The position numbers and the translations under genes are program-made. A stretch of DNA of 64,000 bases from Thereva unica (lineage: Eukaryota; Arthropoda; Insecta; Diptera; Therevidae), in assembly GCA_949987705.1 (NCBI GenBank), contig OX465281.1, forward strand, positions 175,536,516 to 175,600,515, read 5' to 3'. Each line of letters opens with the position of its first letter. Position 1 is the stretch's first letter. The notes beneath the pieces are model-generated. The model worked only from the letters and a program-made list of their open reading frames with translations. It was not told where the DNA came from and ran no database searches. Positions 22,186 to 37,900 of this stretch are shown piece after piece.

Positions 22186-22800
22186 ATGTATGTATGTATG
22201 TATTTAGCCAAATCTTTCAGCTCGACTTTGACCCACTTCCATATAACCGATCAACTTGAAATTTTGCACATATGTAAAGTTCGTGTGACAATGAAATCTG
22301 ACCATTTTATAAAAAAATCAAGATGGCGGTTCCAAGATAGCGGCCGAATTTCGTAATTGCGCCCCCGACCCCCGACATGGGTATCAAATGAAAGCGGATA
22401 CAGTACAATTGCCTATTTGGTGTCATTCCAAATTCAAATTGGCGACCAACACAAAATGGCGGAATAACTTTTTCTTGACACCCCGCACCCCATAGGTATC
22501 AAACGAAAGGATATGACAAGTTGAATACTACTACCTGAGTGGCATCATTCCAATCTATCTATATAAATATAAAAGGCGTGTGATTTCAAAATATAATTGC
22601 GTTTTTCTAAGTTCATATGGTTATCAATCTATCTATATAAATATAATTGGAATGTCTGTACAAAAACTATTTTTAAAATTCTTGCCTGTGTAATGCGATG
22701 GGACTTTCACTAGAAGATAGTACTTTGCGGCCATATTTCAGGCGGATACGACTATCAGATCCGATTTTCGGTACCGACTATCGTGTCCGACTACCAGATT
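22186..22800 (+). repeat. Helitron noncoding modules and two 5'-type termini
   Basis: 22186-22553 contains the family module (TTTGACCCACTTCCATATAA, AAGATGGCGGTTCCAAG, CGACATGGGTATCAAATGAA). Termini TCTATCTATATAAATAT begin at 22554 and 22628, each preceded by A. 22660-22800 (GCGGCCATATTTCAGGCG, then CCGACTATCGTGTCCGACTA) matches the minus strand of 7570-7700. The same order occurs inside the Helitron at 4125-8516. No CTAG end was located for this copy. Confidence 0.75.
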
Positions 22801-23257
22801 AGACCAAAACCTTATAATCTTATGATGTTGCTAATGTTCGTACAAGCCGAAATGTGTAGTACAAAGTTTTCCAGATAGATGAGAACTTCGAGTTTTAAAA
22901 AGGTATAGGTAACATATTTTTTATAGTTAATTACACTTTTTTATGTACCCTAAGTCATGTTTTGCATATTTGTTCTTTGTTTCATTATTCCTTTTTTATC
23001 CCGGACTATACAAACCTACGTTTGTGTGTCGTTCAACGATCTCCTCGGGGCGCCTGGCGCACCCAATTGATGCTTCATCCTGATATAATGGGATTTTTAT
23101 GGACGAATTAAGCTCGGGAGGGGGCCAAGGCAAGGAGAGCTGGAGTCGTATTCGGGTGCCCCGTGGTGCAAGGCTCCCAGCCCTTTTATTATGGTTTTAT
23201 AAATATACAAGCAACATACAAGCAAACTATAGGTTCATCCTGCTCTAAGAACTTACA
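22801..23257. other. Unassigned, with a GC-rich block
   Basis: Mostly AT-rich. 23035-23190 is distinctly GC-rich (CTCCTCGGGGCGCCTGGCGC, GGGAGGGGGCCAAGGCAAGG, GGTGCAAGGCTCCCAGCCC) and resembles a retrotransposon 3' region, but I cannot name a family. Later exons of the receptor-like gene could lie here; none was recognised. Confidence 0.35.
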
Positions 23258-23933
23258 TCCAAATTCTCCAGTTTTAATTTTATAAGTTTAAATACGAACA
23301 CCGGATACAACAAACAAGTTGACCACATAACATGCCATGTTGGTATATAAATTATGCCTATACATATCCCGACGAAAGGATATATGTAAGCGATGAAGTA
23401 ATTTCGCGTAAAACCCCTGTATGGGTACATAAGCAGAATAAATGGCATATTTTCGGTATCTAAAAACTAAAAAAATTAATTAATTTTAACCATATTAAAT
23501 TAAAGTGTATGCAATTCTTTAAGAATTGCCTTACATGATCAGTCTCAAATAATTCTGTATTATTAATAATATTGTTTATTGATACAATTAGGATAAGACC
23601 TGATGCTAATAGTGATGATATATACATATTAACAAGGATGCATTTCGATATGAATTTATAATTTTCGTAGATTTTTATCACGTCTTTATCTTTAGAAACA
23701 AATAATCTTTTGGCATCTCTTATGATATTTGTTATAATGTCCACAAGATCTAAAATTAAAATATTAGATTATTTAGTTTTTGGCTTAGTTTTTTAAATTT
23801 CACTATATCTACCTTTACGCGCAAAGAAAAGCCGTAGGTTTTGGAAATTACATGAAATATAAACTATTGTAGTTGCAGTTGTTATAGCAATATTATCAAT
23901 ACTATTCCAATATTTTGGTTGTAGTCCATATAT
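23258..23933 (-). CDS. Odorant-receptor-like host gene, three internal exons (partial)
   Basis: Minus-strand exons 23933-23813, 23749-23535 and 23466-23258. Each is bounded by AG acceptors and GT donors (CAG|ATATAT; AAAG|GTAGAT; TTTTAG|ATCTTG; CAT|GTAAGG; TTTTTTAG|TTTTTAG; GAT|GTAAGT). Phases agree (phase 1, then phase 0), giving about 181 residues with no stop. The protein starts IYGLQPKYWNSIDNIAITT. It has hydrophobic spans (ITTATTIVYISC; ILVNMYISSLLASGLILIV; YFIAYIYPFVGICIGIIYI), a loop with LVDIITNIIRDAKRLF, and a MYPYRGF phrase before a transmembrane helix. That pattern is typical of insect 7tm_6 odorant receptors. The first exon and the C-terminal exons are missing from view, and transposons lie on both sides. 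The family assignment is from pattern only; splicing consistency makes a real gene (or recent pseudogene) likely. Confidence 0.6.
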
Positions 23934-23939
23934 CTGAAA

Positions 23940-24381
23940 TTATAAATAATACTGTAACAATGGTTATTTTTAACCGACTTCAAAAAAAGAGGAGGTTACT
24001 CAATTCGACGTGTAGGTATTTTGTAGTCCTGTTCACGCATAACTTTGTAACCCAATAACTTTTTTGTTATCTTGATTAATATTTGAAAGAACTATAAAGT
24101 TTCAAGCAGACGCTCGAGCGGTGCAGTTCATAATTTTTCGATAGTGTTTAATTTTTGCGTTAGTGATTAAATGTGTCAAATCTGTGTGCAATTCAAAGTG
24201 CAACTTAAGTTTTTATTTTCTTTTAATTTTTTTTTCTTCTCTTTGAACTGTTATTTTATATACTATATTTTAATTTTATATGTCATGAAGTTTTTGGTTG
24301 CTTTTTGTTAAATCTAATTTGTTATTTGTTGTAAAGTTTCTATTTGTGATTTTTTTTTCGACCGTTAGCGCCGAGATTACT
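23940..24381 (+). other. Repeat end and LINE A 5' leader
   Basis: 23970-24030 carries AACCGACTTCAAAAAAAGAG followed by GAGGTTACTCAATTCGACG, a phrase I associate with widespread insect repeats. From about 24100 the sequence probably belongs to the LINE A 5' UTR, but its first base cannot be fixed. Confidence 0.4.
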
Positions 24382-24699
24382 ATGCCTGGAAATTGTCCAG
24401 TCTGTCATAACGCGTGCAATCGCCGCACGAAGAGCTTCGACTGTGACAGTTGCCAGCGTCCGGTTCACGCCGAATGCAGCAATCTGAGCGATGATGAGAT
24501 GAAATGCATGGAATTGAAGAAGAGGACCCTTAAGTTCTTGTGCGAGGAATGTTCTCTCGGCCTCAGCATCTTGCCGAAGCTGCGTAAAGAACTCGATACT
24601 TTGAACACAAATGGAGTTGTTAAAACAATTAAGTATATTCGAGGCGAGCCACGTATTGTTGATGTTAAAACTCCTTCTAGTCCTTATCCAAAAAAGTAA
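24382..24699 (+). pseudogene. LINE A ORF1 (short, PHD-like)
   Basis: ATG 24382 begins a 105-aa ORF with a C4HC3-like cysteine series (CPVCHNACNRR...CDSCQRPVHAEC...CEEC) as in the ORF1 at 14867. The family ORF1 is several hundred residues, so about 300 residues are missing between the zinc-binding domain and the end. This suggests an internal deletion before the endonuclease frame begins near 24706. Confidence 0.75.
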
Positions 24700-24703
24700 G
24701 CAA

Positions 24704-24850
24704 GAAACTCAGGTGGTACTATCAGAATGTTCGGGGTTTAAAAACGAAATTGAAAGACTTAGAAAAGTACAACCACGTTATAAAAAATTTTGATATTGTT
24801 GTTTTTACCGAGACCTGGTTGAAACCTGAAATTTTAAATTCTGAAATATT
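24704..24850 (+). pseudogene. LINE A endonuclease, N-terminal piece
   Basis: Encodes the endonuclease start: a YYQNVRGLKTKL-type motif, then VVFTETWLKPEI. It is cut at 24850 by copia. The piece overlaps the ORF1 tail in another frame, as in the related LINE at 13548-13776. Confidence 0.8.
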
Positions 24851-25014
24851 TGTTAAATTTATTTAAACAAAATGAAAGGAAAAACTAAAATAACCGCTAA
24901 AGCGAAACTAAAACGAAATCGAATGCTCATCTCAACAAAGTTAATAACCAAGTGAGAGGTTTATTTAAAAATAATACAGTAAGTGGCAGTAACCCATACA
25001 TATGTAAAGTATAT

Positions 25015-25020
<6 letters not shown>

Positions 25021-25092
<72 letters not shown>

Positions 25093-25095
25093 TAT

Positions 25096-25162
<67 letters not shown>
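25021..25162. repeat. (TA)n tract, left
   Basis: About 140 bp of TA dinucleotide with one interruption (CATATATATAGGTA near 25086-25100). It lies between the left LTR remnant and the first nested transposon. The uninserted LTR has only about five TA units at the same place. Confidence 0.95.

Positions 25163-30525
<5,363 letters not shown>

Positions 30526-30593
<68 letters not shown>
30526..30593. repeat. (TA)n tract, right
   Basis: About 68 bp of TA dinucleotide leading directly into the remaining LTR sequence AAATGTCTAATTG at 30594. Confidence 0.95.
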
Positions 30594-30597
<4 letters not shown>

Positions 30598-30666
30598 GTC
30601 TAATTGTATTTATTAAGTAACAAACAAGAGTGGGGCGTTTATTTAGTTCACAATATAATCTTAACA

Positions 30667-30679
30667 CTCCCACTTTGTT
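30667..30679 (-). other. copia polypurine tract
   Basis: On the minus strand AAAGTGGGAG directly precedes the LTR start TGTTAAGATT. This is the expected second-strand priming site at the 3' LTR boundary. Confidence 0.85.
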
Positions 30680-30719
30680 ATAAATTGTTCAAAAAAAAAC
30701 TTAAAACGAACTAAGGCAC

Positions 30720-32541
30720 AAAGCATCTCGAAATTGCTCCAACTTAATTCTTGCAAGAGGTTTCGTAAGAACGTCGGCTAATTGATTCTCAGACGCTACT
30801 ACTCTAGACCGAACACATCCTCTTTATATTTCTCTCTTATAAAATGGAAGCGTATGTCGATGTGCTTTGTCCTTTTATGAAATTCAGGATTTTTTACTAG
30901 TCTAATGGCACTCTGATTGTCCATACAAAGTAGCGGCTTCGCCTGTGGTCGCTGTGTAATTTCCACAACCAACTTTTTCAACCATATTAATTCTTTAACA
31001 GCCTCTGACGCAGCTATGTACTCCGCTTCTGCTGTTGACAATGCCACACATTTTTGCAGCTGCGAGCACCAAGAGATCGGACTATTATTGAGCAAGAACA
31101 CAAAACCATTTGTTGACCTTCTTGTGTTGTTATCTCCACCATAGTCCGAGTCACTAAAACCTTTTAAAACATAATTAGCAATTTTATGAAAAATGATACC
31201 ATAATTTCTAGTCCCATTGACGTATCGTAAAATACGATTAACAGCAACAACATCCTCTCTTTTAGCTGCATCTAGATGACGGGATACCACACCAACACTA
31301 AAAGCTATATCTGGCCTAGTTGCAATGGCCAAATATATTAGACTTGCTACTGCTTCGCTATATGGGAATGACTGGTTTGCCAGATTTTTCGTTGCTACAT
31401 CTGCACATGTTATTTCCGCTGGTGTCTTTACAGGCTTGGAATCATCCATTTTGAAGCGTTTCAGAATCCTAGTCGCGTATGCTGCTTGGCTAAGATGGAT
31501 TGCCCCGGTGTCCAATTGTCGAATTTCCAAACCAAGAAAGTGTTTCCCGTCAATCACCTTTATCTCAAAATATTTGCCCAAGAAATCCAATAACTGTATG
31601 ATGTCTTTTTCACTGCCAGCCACTAAACCGTCATCAACGTAAATTGCCAGAATTAAATTCTTTTCTGGTATTTTACTGACAAAAACACACGGATCCTGCT
31701 CGCTAACTTCAAGATGGAAACCCTTGAGAACATCCGTGAATTTTTCGTTCCAACAGCGCGAACCCTGCTTCAATCCATATAGCCCCTTTTTCAAATGACA
31801 CACCTTATTTGTTCCGTCACTATATCCTTCCGGCTGCTTCATATAGATTTCTTCCTTCAGTATTCCGTTTAGAAAAGCTGATTTAATGTCAAATTGTTTC
31901 ATTGTCAAGGATTCCGATGCGACCCTTGCTAATATTGTCCTAACTGAAGTGAATTTTACCACAGGACTAAACGTTTCCTCATAGTCTATTCCGTATTTTT
32001 GTGTGAAACCCCGTGCTACTAATCTTGCCTTGAACCTTTCACATTCGTTCTCATTTGCTGCCTTGATTTTAAACACCCATTTGTTGTCAATGATACTACG
32101 GTGCTTCGGGAAATCTACAAGATCCCAAGTTTGATTCTTGCGTAGAGATTTCATTTCCTCGTTGATGGCGTTCCATTTTTCTGAATGTTTTCCATGAATA
32201 GCATCCTTGTAGTTCTTAGGTTCATTCATCGAAACTAACGCATGATGTTGATCTAACTTCGTTGCACTAGGGATTTTCTTTGCACTTCTAAGTCGCTGTT
32301 TTATTGGTGTTGTGTTTTGTTCTTCTGAGGGTTCATCTTCTTTACTATTGAGAGATTCGATATCTTCATTAGTATTTTTGTCCGTGATGTCCTCATTAGG
32401 TGTTACCGCATTAATAATTTGATGAGTGCTGACCTCATGTTGTTTTAAAACTTCGTGGAAAATCACGTTACGGGAAATTTCTATTTTTTTTTGCATCCGG
32501 TATCCAGATACGATAACCTTTGGTATTTTCTTCATATCCAA
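30720..32541 (-). pseudogene. pol: copia pol: reverse transcriptase and RNase H
   Basis: From 32541 leftward: WDLVDFPKHRSIIDNKWVF and ARGFTQKYGIDYEETFSPV (copia RT hallmark), AFLNGILKEEIYMKQPEGY, and the catalytic LAIYVDDGLVAG. RNase H follows with ALSTAEAEYIAASEAVKE and MDNQSAIRLVKNPEFHKRTK. The long ORF ends at 30799 after EDVFGLE. The family C-terminus (ASENQLADVLTKPL) is readable in another frame to about 30720, so a frameshift truncates the tail. Confidence 0.92.
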
Positions 32542-33550
32542 CCATGATACCTTTTAGTGATTTTCTGTCTAATTTTCGTCGTTTTTCCTTTGGTACGTGA
32601 ACAAAACACTCAGCACCAAAGATTCTCAGCTGGTTTATCTCAGACTTCTTACCATACCAGAGCTCGTATGGGGTTTGCTTCTTGGTATTCGTTGGACCAG
32701 TATGATTTAATATAAAGACTGCTGTGTTTACAGCTTCTGCCCAAAACTTAAGACTTAAATTTTTCGCGAATATCATTGCCCTGGCTGCTTCCATTATCGT
32801 ACGCATCTCTCGTTCCGCACGTCCAGTTGGTTCTGGAGTGTAAGGACATGTTTTCTGGTGAATGATGCCCGTGCTTTCCATCAACTCTCGCATATCCTTG
32901 TTAGTGAACTCTAAACCGTTATCAGTTCGAATTATTTTAATTGTGTTGCCGGTATCCATTTGGACCTTTCTAATATACTTTTTAAAATGTCCAAAAACTT
33001 CTGACTTATGTTTTAAAATATAAATAGTCCTAAAATTAGAATAATCATCTTTTAGCAAAAGAAAATACCTTGCTCCTCCGATCGATTTCTCCTGCATAGG
33101 ACCGCATACATCACCATGTATCAAAACACCTGGAGCCTTTGACCTGTTGACACTTTCCTTGAAGGGCTGTCGACGCTGTTTCCCCATAATGCAAGCTTCA
33201 CAAAAAAAGTCTGTGTCCAAGAACTTGATGCACTTTGTGTTTGATATATCGCGTACATGGGCAACATTCTGATGTGCCAGACGTTCATGCCAAACCTGAA
33301 AATGATCTTGATTTGTTGCAACATTACAGCTAACACTATTGTTGCATGTGACTTCGAAGCACATTTCAAACATTTGTTCCTTTCGAACTCCCACTGCAAC
33401 AATATTTTCTCCTTTCTTAAAAAGACACTTTTCCTTTGTGGAGCTTAAACGCAAACCTTTGTCCAAAGCTTTACTTTGCGAAAACAGGTTCATGCAAAGG
33501 TCTGGTACATATAAAACACCCGATAAATATTTTTTGACCCATGATGATCC
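32468..33550 (-). pseudogene. pol: copia pol: pre-integrase zinc region and integrase
   Basis: Shows GVLYVPDLCMNLFSQ, then the GAG-pre-integrase H..H..C..C (WHERLAHQN...CEACIMGKQ). The integrase core has D in HGDVCGP, D in RTDNGLEF and E in GRAEREMRTIMEAA. It ends in the FGAECFVHVPKEKRRKLD region. The RT lies in a different frame after about 32500, so the polyprotein is shifted. Upstream, its join to protease is destroyed by a Harbinger fragment at 33555-33942. Confidence 0.92.
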
Positions 33551-33554
33551 GTTA

Positions 33555-33942
33555 GCTGGTTATGCTCATTCGATAAAAGGCGAAAAAATTTTCGGGGTAA
33601 TCTAGCAATTTGGAATGCATCGTAGAAAATTTTCCATACAATAATCTATCACTGTAGATAGGATGCACCCAATACTCTCGGTTTCTCTTCCTGGTCCTTC
33701 TGCTCCGTTGTATGAAAGCAATAATAACTTTTCTGGATATTGCATTAACTCTCATTTTGCGACCGCTCTCTTCAAAAGCCTTTTACCAACTAGCAAATCA
33801 TTCGAGAACAGTCGGCCGACCAGTCGGTCTAGTCTGCGCACTCACCACCAACCCGACGGTTTAGTTGGTCCAGTGTGCGCGCTTACAAGTCCAACCCGAC
33901 CAAACTATCGGCCGATGGAAAGTCTGTAGTGTGCGGGGGCTC
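33555..33942 (-). mobile_element. Harbinger 5'-end fragment inserted in copia protease region
   Basis: On the minus strand the segment starts AGCCCCCGCACACTACAGAC, followed by subterminal repeats built on CGGCCGA, GGTCGGGTTGG and GACTGGTCGGCCGAC (33790-33930). An open frame (33755 leftward) then reads MRVNAISRKVIIAFIQ and EYWVHPIYSDRLLYGK. It ends in FFAFYRMSITS, the N-terminus of a HARBI1-like transposase. The rest of the transposase and the other terminus are absent; copia sequence resumes at about 33550. It is an end fragment, and some copia codons were lost. Confidence 0.75.
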
Positions 33943-34857
33943 TAACAAACCATTCGCGATGAAAGCACATGTGATCAGTGGCGCCTGAATCTAAATACCA
34001 TTTATCATTTGACATTTTTGCTTCTGTTAAACTATCACAAATTAAGGCATCTCTTTCAATTTCTTCTTCATCATATGCGTTCACGCTCATATTCACTTTA
34101 TGCACTTTCTTTCTTGGGCACTCACTTTTCCAATGCCCCTTCTCATTGCATAAGAAACACCTTCCAGACTTCTGTCTGTGTTTGTGAGATCCTTTTTTCC
34201 ATTTTTTAGAAATTAGAGCAGTTTCCTTCTGTGGCACGTGATCTTGTGTACTCGTTTGCATTTGTGTTGCGTGACGTACATCTTCCATGATCAATCTTGA
34301 TGTCAAATTTGTAAGGGTTTGTTGATCGTTTGGTGTTGACTCCCAAGCACTAAAAAAATGATTAAATTGTTCGGGGAGCGTCATCAACATTTTCGTGATG
34401 ATCATGCTCTCTGAAATGCTTTCTCCCGTATCTCTTAATTGTCTTACCAGAGTTTCAAGTTTTGATATGTGCGTATGTCGTCGTCTGGATTCTTGGAGAA
34501 CGAATAAAACCGTTGCTGGAGTAAATGAATATTTGCCCTTGATTTTTGTTCGTACACATTTGCCAATTTTTCCCACATTTCATGGGCAGTAGAACAATTT
34601 ATTATGTGCTGAAGTGGCCCGTTATTTATCGATGTCACTATTATTCTTTGTGCTTGGTGATCCGATTTTTCCCACGATTTAAGCCTTCTGGCAAATTCCT
34701 CGGCCGTTTCTCCTCGGCTTTTTACCGGCTTAAGGCTTGCTCCGCTTGCATGATCGAAAATATCACTTGATTTGAGCACAATTTGTACTTGGAATTTCCA
34801 GATGGCAAACTGTTCCCCTGATTTAAATTTTTCTATTTTTACTGTTTCGTTATCCAT
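33943..34857 (-). pseudogene. gag: copia gag and protease start
   Basis: ATG at 34857 opens the UBN2-type gag (MDNETVKIEKFKSGEQFAIW), with a frameshift near 34444-34480. It continues with the CCHC knuckle CFLCNEKGHWKSEC and the protease motif WYLDSGATDHMC. The ORF runs into the inserted Harbinger fragment at 33942. Gag forms the particle and protease cleaves the polyprotein. Both are inactivated here by the shift and the insertion. Confidence 0.9.
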
Positions 34858-35027
34858 TCTTTATCTTTTCGCAATAACCCTGACGTATAATCCTTCTCCC
34901 GGCACGCACAATCGTCACAGTTCTTTACGATTTAAATGTTACTTTCTTATGTGTCCACGAGGGATTACCAATAGATTTAAAGAAAAAACTGACCGATTTT
35001 AATTGTATAAATTAATGACCGCGTGTT

Positions 35028-35041
35028 CTGGGCCCATAACC
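35028..35041 (-). other. copia primer-binding site matching initiator tRNA-Met anticodon arm
   Basis: On the minus strand GGTTATGGGCCCAG follows the 5' LTR directly. This complements the anticodon stem-loop of initiator tRNA-Met (CUGGGCCCAUAACC), not its 3' end. Priming by a half-tRNA is established for Drosophila copia, and the same arrangement is visible here. Confidence 0.9.
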
Positions 35042-35290
35042 TGTTAAATTTATTTAAACAAAATGAAAGGAAAAACGGTTATTTTAATAAAGCGAAACTA
35101 AAACGAAATCGAATGCTCATCTCAACAAAGTTAATAACCAAGTGAGAGGTTTATTTAAAAATAATACAGTAAGTGGCAGTAACCCATACATATGTAAAGT
35201 ATATATACTATATATATAAATGTCTAATTGTATTTATTAAGTAACAAACAAGAGTGGGGCGTTTATTTAGTTCACAATATAATCTTAACA
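35042..35290 (-). repeat. copia 5' LTR, 249 bp, intact
   Basis: Begins TGTTAAATTTATTTAAAC and ends AATCTTAACA on the plus strand. It serves as the empty-site reference for the partner LTR. The copia promoter would fire leftward from here. Confidence 0.93.
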
Positions 35291-35295
35291 ATATT

Positions 35296-36292
35296 ACTTG
35301 GCAATTTTAACATTTATCGTACAGACCGTAGTTCCATGACAAGTAGTGTCAATGAAGGGGGAGGTGTTCTAATTGCAGTTAACAATAAATTACGTTGTAT
35401 ACAATTAGATGTATCAAGAGATGTTGAACATGTCTTTGTCTTAATTCAACTTGGTAAAATAAACATAGTAGTCAGTTCTCTATATTTCTCATCAACAAAC
35501 TCAAGTGATATAATGAATTCATATTGCTCTAGTCTTAAGGAAGTAAACATTTCATATCCAAATGTAAATTGGCTGCTATTAGGTGATTAAAATCTGCCGA
35601 AAGTTTAATGGTTAAATGGAACTTAGGCTAGTTATCCGCTTGATAAAGGATTGACCACCTTAAATCTAGAAAAGTCGTTAAACATTCTTGCAGAATCTAT
35701 TAGTCTTTTAAATTTATATCAAAAAAATTTAGTTAGAAATAATAATGAAGTTATACTTGACTTCGTTTTTTCGGATATATCGAACATTATTATAATGGAA
35801 TTAGATGACTCCATTTTGCCAATTGACTCTCACCATCCGCCGTTATTTATTGAAGGCGAATTTGTTGTAGAATCACTAGAGCTTGAGTACAACGACTGGA
35901 AGTATGATTTTGATAAACTAAATTATAATGATTTCACTTTGATGTTAAGTGATAGGCTAGCAGGAATTGATTTTACAACTCTTTCGTTAGATGATGGTGT
36001 TTTCTGTTTTTATTCTCATCTTTATTATTGTATCGAGTCATTAGTACCAAAGAAAAAATGTTATACGTCTAATTTTCCACACTGGTACAGCACCGAGTTA
36101 AAACACTGTATTATACAAAAAATTAACACTCATAGAAAGTACAAAAGATCAAACTGTGTAGACGTTTATCAACAATTTTCTTTGTTGAGACAACATTGCA
36201 AAAACTTAGCTAAGAGAGATTACAAATTTTATTTAGAAAGATCTGAAGCAGCAGTAAATGAAAATCCCAACTACTTTTAGAATTATGTTAAC
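35296..36292 (+). pseudogene. LINE A endonuclease, C-terminal part and linker
   Basis: Continues the endonuclease from 24850: EGGGVLIAVNNKL, VVSSLYFSS and NVNWLLLGD, where a stop replaces the next codon (35588). The linker frame resumes at about 35651 with LDFVFSDISNI, DSHHPPLF and a basic helical stretch (KRDYKFYLERSE), then stops at about 36280. Multiple stops show long decay. Confidence 0.82.
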
Positions 36293-36870
36293 ATGAGAAA
36301 ATCTAATAAGGGTTTACCTAATGTCATGCAGTTTAACGGTCGGGTTTATGAAAATGGAAATGACATCGTTAATGCTTTTGCTATTACTTTGAGACTTTTT
36401 ATAAACCTGATAATGTTGTCAATGTGGAAATTAATGATCAAACGCCTCGCACAATTAGCGGAATTGATATATTGTTAACAGACATTTTTAATGAACTGGG
36501 AGGCCTTGATAGCCTTGGTGGTGCGGGTCCCGATGCGATTCCGCCCATTCTGTTAAAAAAATGTAAATTTATTTTTTCGTATTATTTGAAAATTCTCTTC
36601 AATAAATCACTAACAGAAAGTAGTTTGCCACCAATTTGGAAAACAGCGTTTATAACACCGATTCACAAGTCAGACACTAAAAACGATGTGACACACTATA
36701 GGCCGATATCAATCATGAATTCTATTCCGAAAGCTTTTGAATCTATAATCACACGTAAAATTTATAGTTTTGTACAACCGTTTTTGACTGATAGACAATT
36801 TGGTTTTTGTAAAGGCCGAAATATTGAGTCGAATTTAGCTTGTTATTCGCGTAAAATCCTGTTATCAATT
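36293..36870 (+). pseudogene. LINE A reverse transcriptase, N-terminal part
   Basis: Two frames: KSNKGLPNVMQFNGRVYENG (36293 on), then from about 36424 AGPDAIPPILLKKC, PPIWKTAFITPIHKS, YRPISIMNSIPKAFE and RQFGFCKGRNIESNL. These match the order in the LINE at 10722-12977. The frame is cut at about 36870 by the Harbinger terminus and continues at 57289. Confidence 0.85.
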
Positions 36871-37113
36871 ACTACGTTTATAAGCGAAGTTTCACTCCCG
36901 GAGTTTCAATCCGAAGTGAAACTCCCGATGCGTTTATAATCAATGGGAGTGAAAGTCCAAAATATTTTCTGGTTTGAGATGACAGATCCAGTCTCAAATT
37001 GGAAATGGCTGCACTCGATTCTCGGACCTGCACGTGCCGCGGCCAAAATCAAACGGTCGATGAAATTTGTCCCGTCTCAAAAGGCATAACACTTTGACGC
37101 GGACAAATTTTAT

Positions 37114-37900
37114 TTGCCTCTGATGGATGCGGCAAGTGTAATTCCGGAAAATATCCCTAAGAATATGGCGATTGAACCCGCGCAGCCGAAGTCCCGTTAC
37201 AAGTCAAGTTTTGGTATTGACTTTTGTAACATTCGTGGACTTCAAGCGAATTTCTCTTTTGTTGAGTGCCACTTATCTAATTACAAACCCCCAATCTTCG
37301 CACTTAGTGAAACCCAAATATCACCCAATAATGACTTAGGTTATTACCAGGTGTCGGGGTACACTTTAGTGCACAATCTGTCCCCCCATAGGGGTATTGC
37401 CATTTATGTTAGGGACGACGTGGCTTATTATAAAATACACTCAAACACAACTTCAGATTTTAATTATCTTTGGATTAAAATCATTTTCCAAAGCCACGTC
37501 ATATTCTTCTGCTTTCTATACAGAAGCCCTAACATAAGTAACGAAGCCTCCACCTTATCTTTTGATACTACATATTTCCGAATAAATCTCTGGATTTTTG
37601 TCGTCCAATCCTGAGTGTGAAATCATCGTTGCGGGTGATTTCAATGTTCACAACGTTAAATGGCGGACTTACTCAAATAGCACCAGTGTTTCTGGCAAGG
37701 ACGTCGAACTCTTTGCAGACACCAATAACTTGCATCAAATTGTGGATCATCCCACAAGAGTCCCTGATGCTGCTGATCAAGGAAAATATCTATTTGATCT
37801 TTTTCTAACTTCTCATCCAGCGCGTTACTCCGTCGAAGTTGATTCACCTCTCGGCAATTCAGACCACTGCCTAATCAGCGCTAACTTCCCATTCGAATTT
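37114..37900 (+). pseudogene. LINE B endonuclease
   Basis: Motifs in order: DFCNIRGLQANFSFVE, FALSETQISP, RGIAIYVRDDV, then, after a frameshift near 37598-37614, EIIVAGDFNVHNVKW, YLFDLFLTS and LGNSDHCLIS. The domain is complete apart from the frameshift. Confidence 0.85.
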
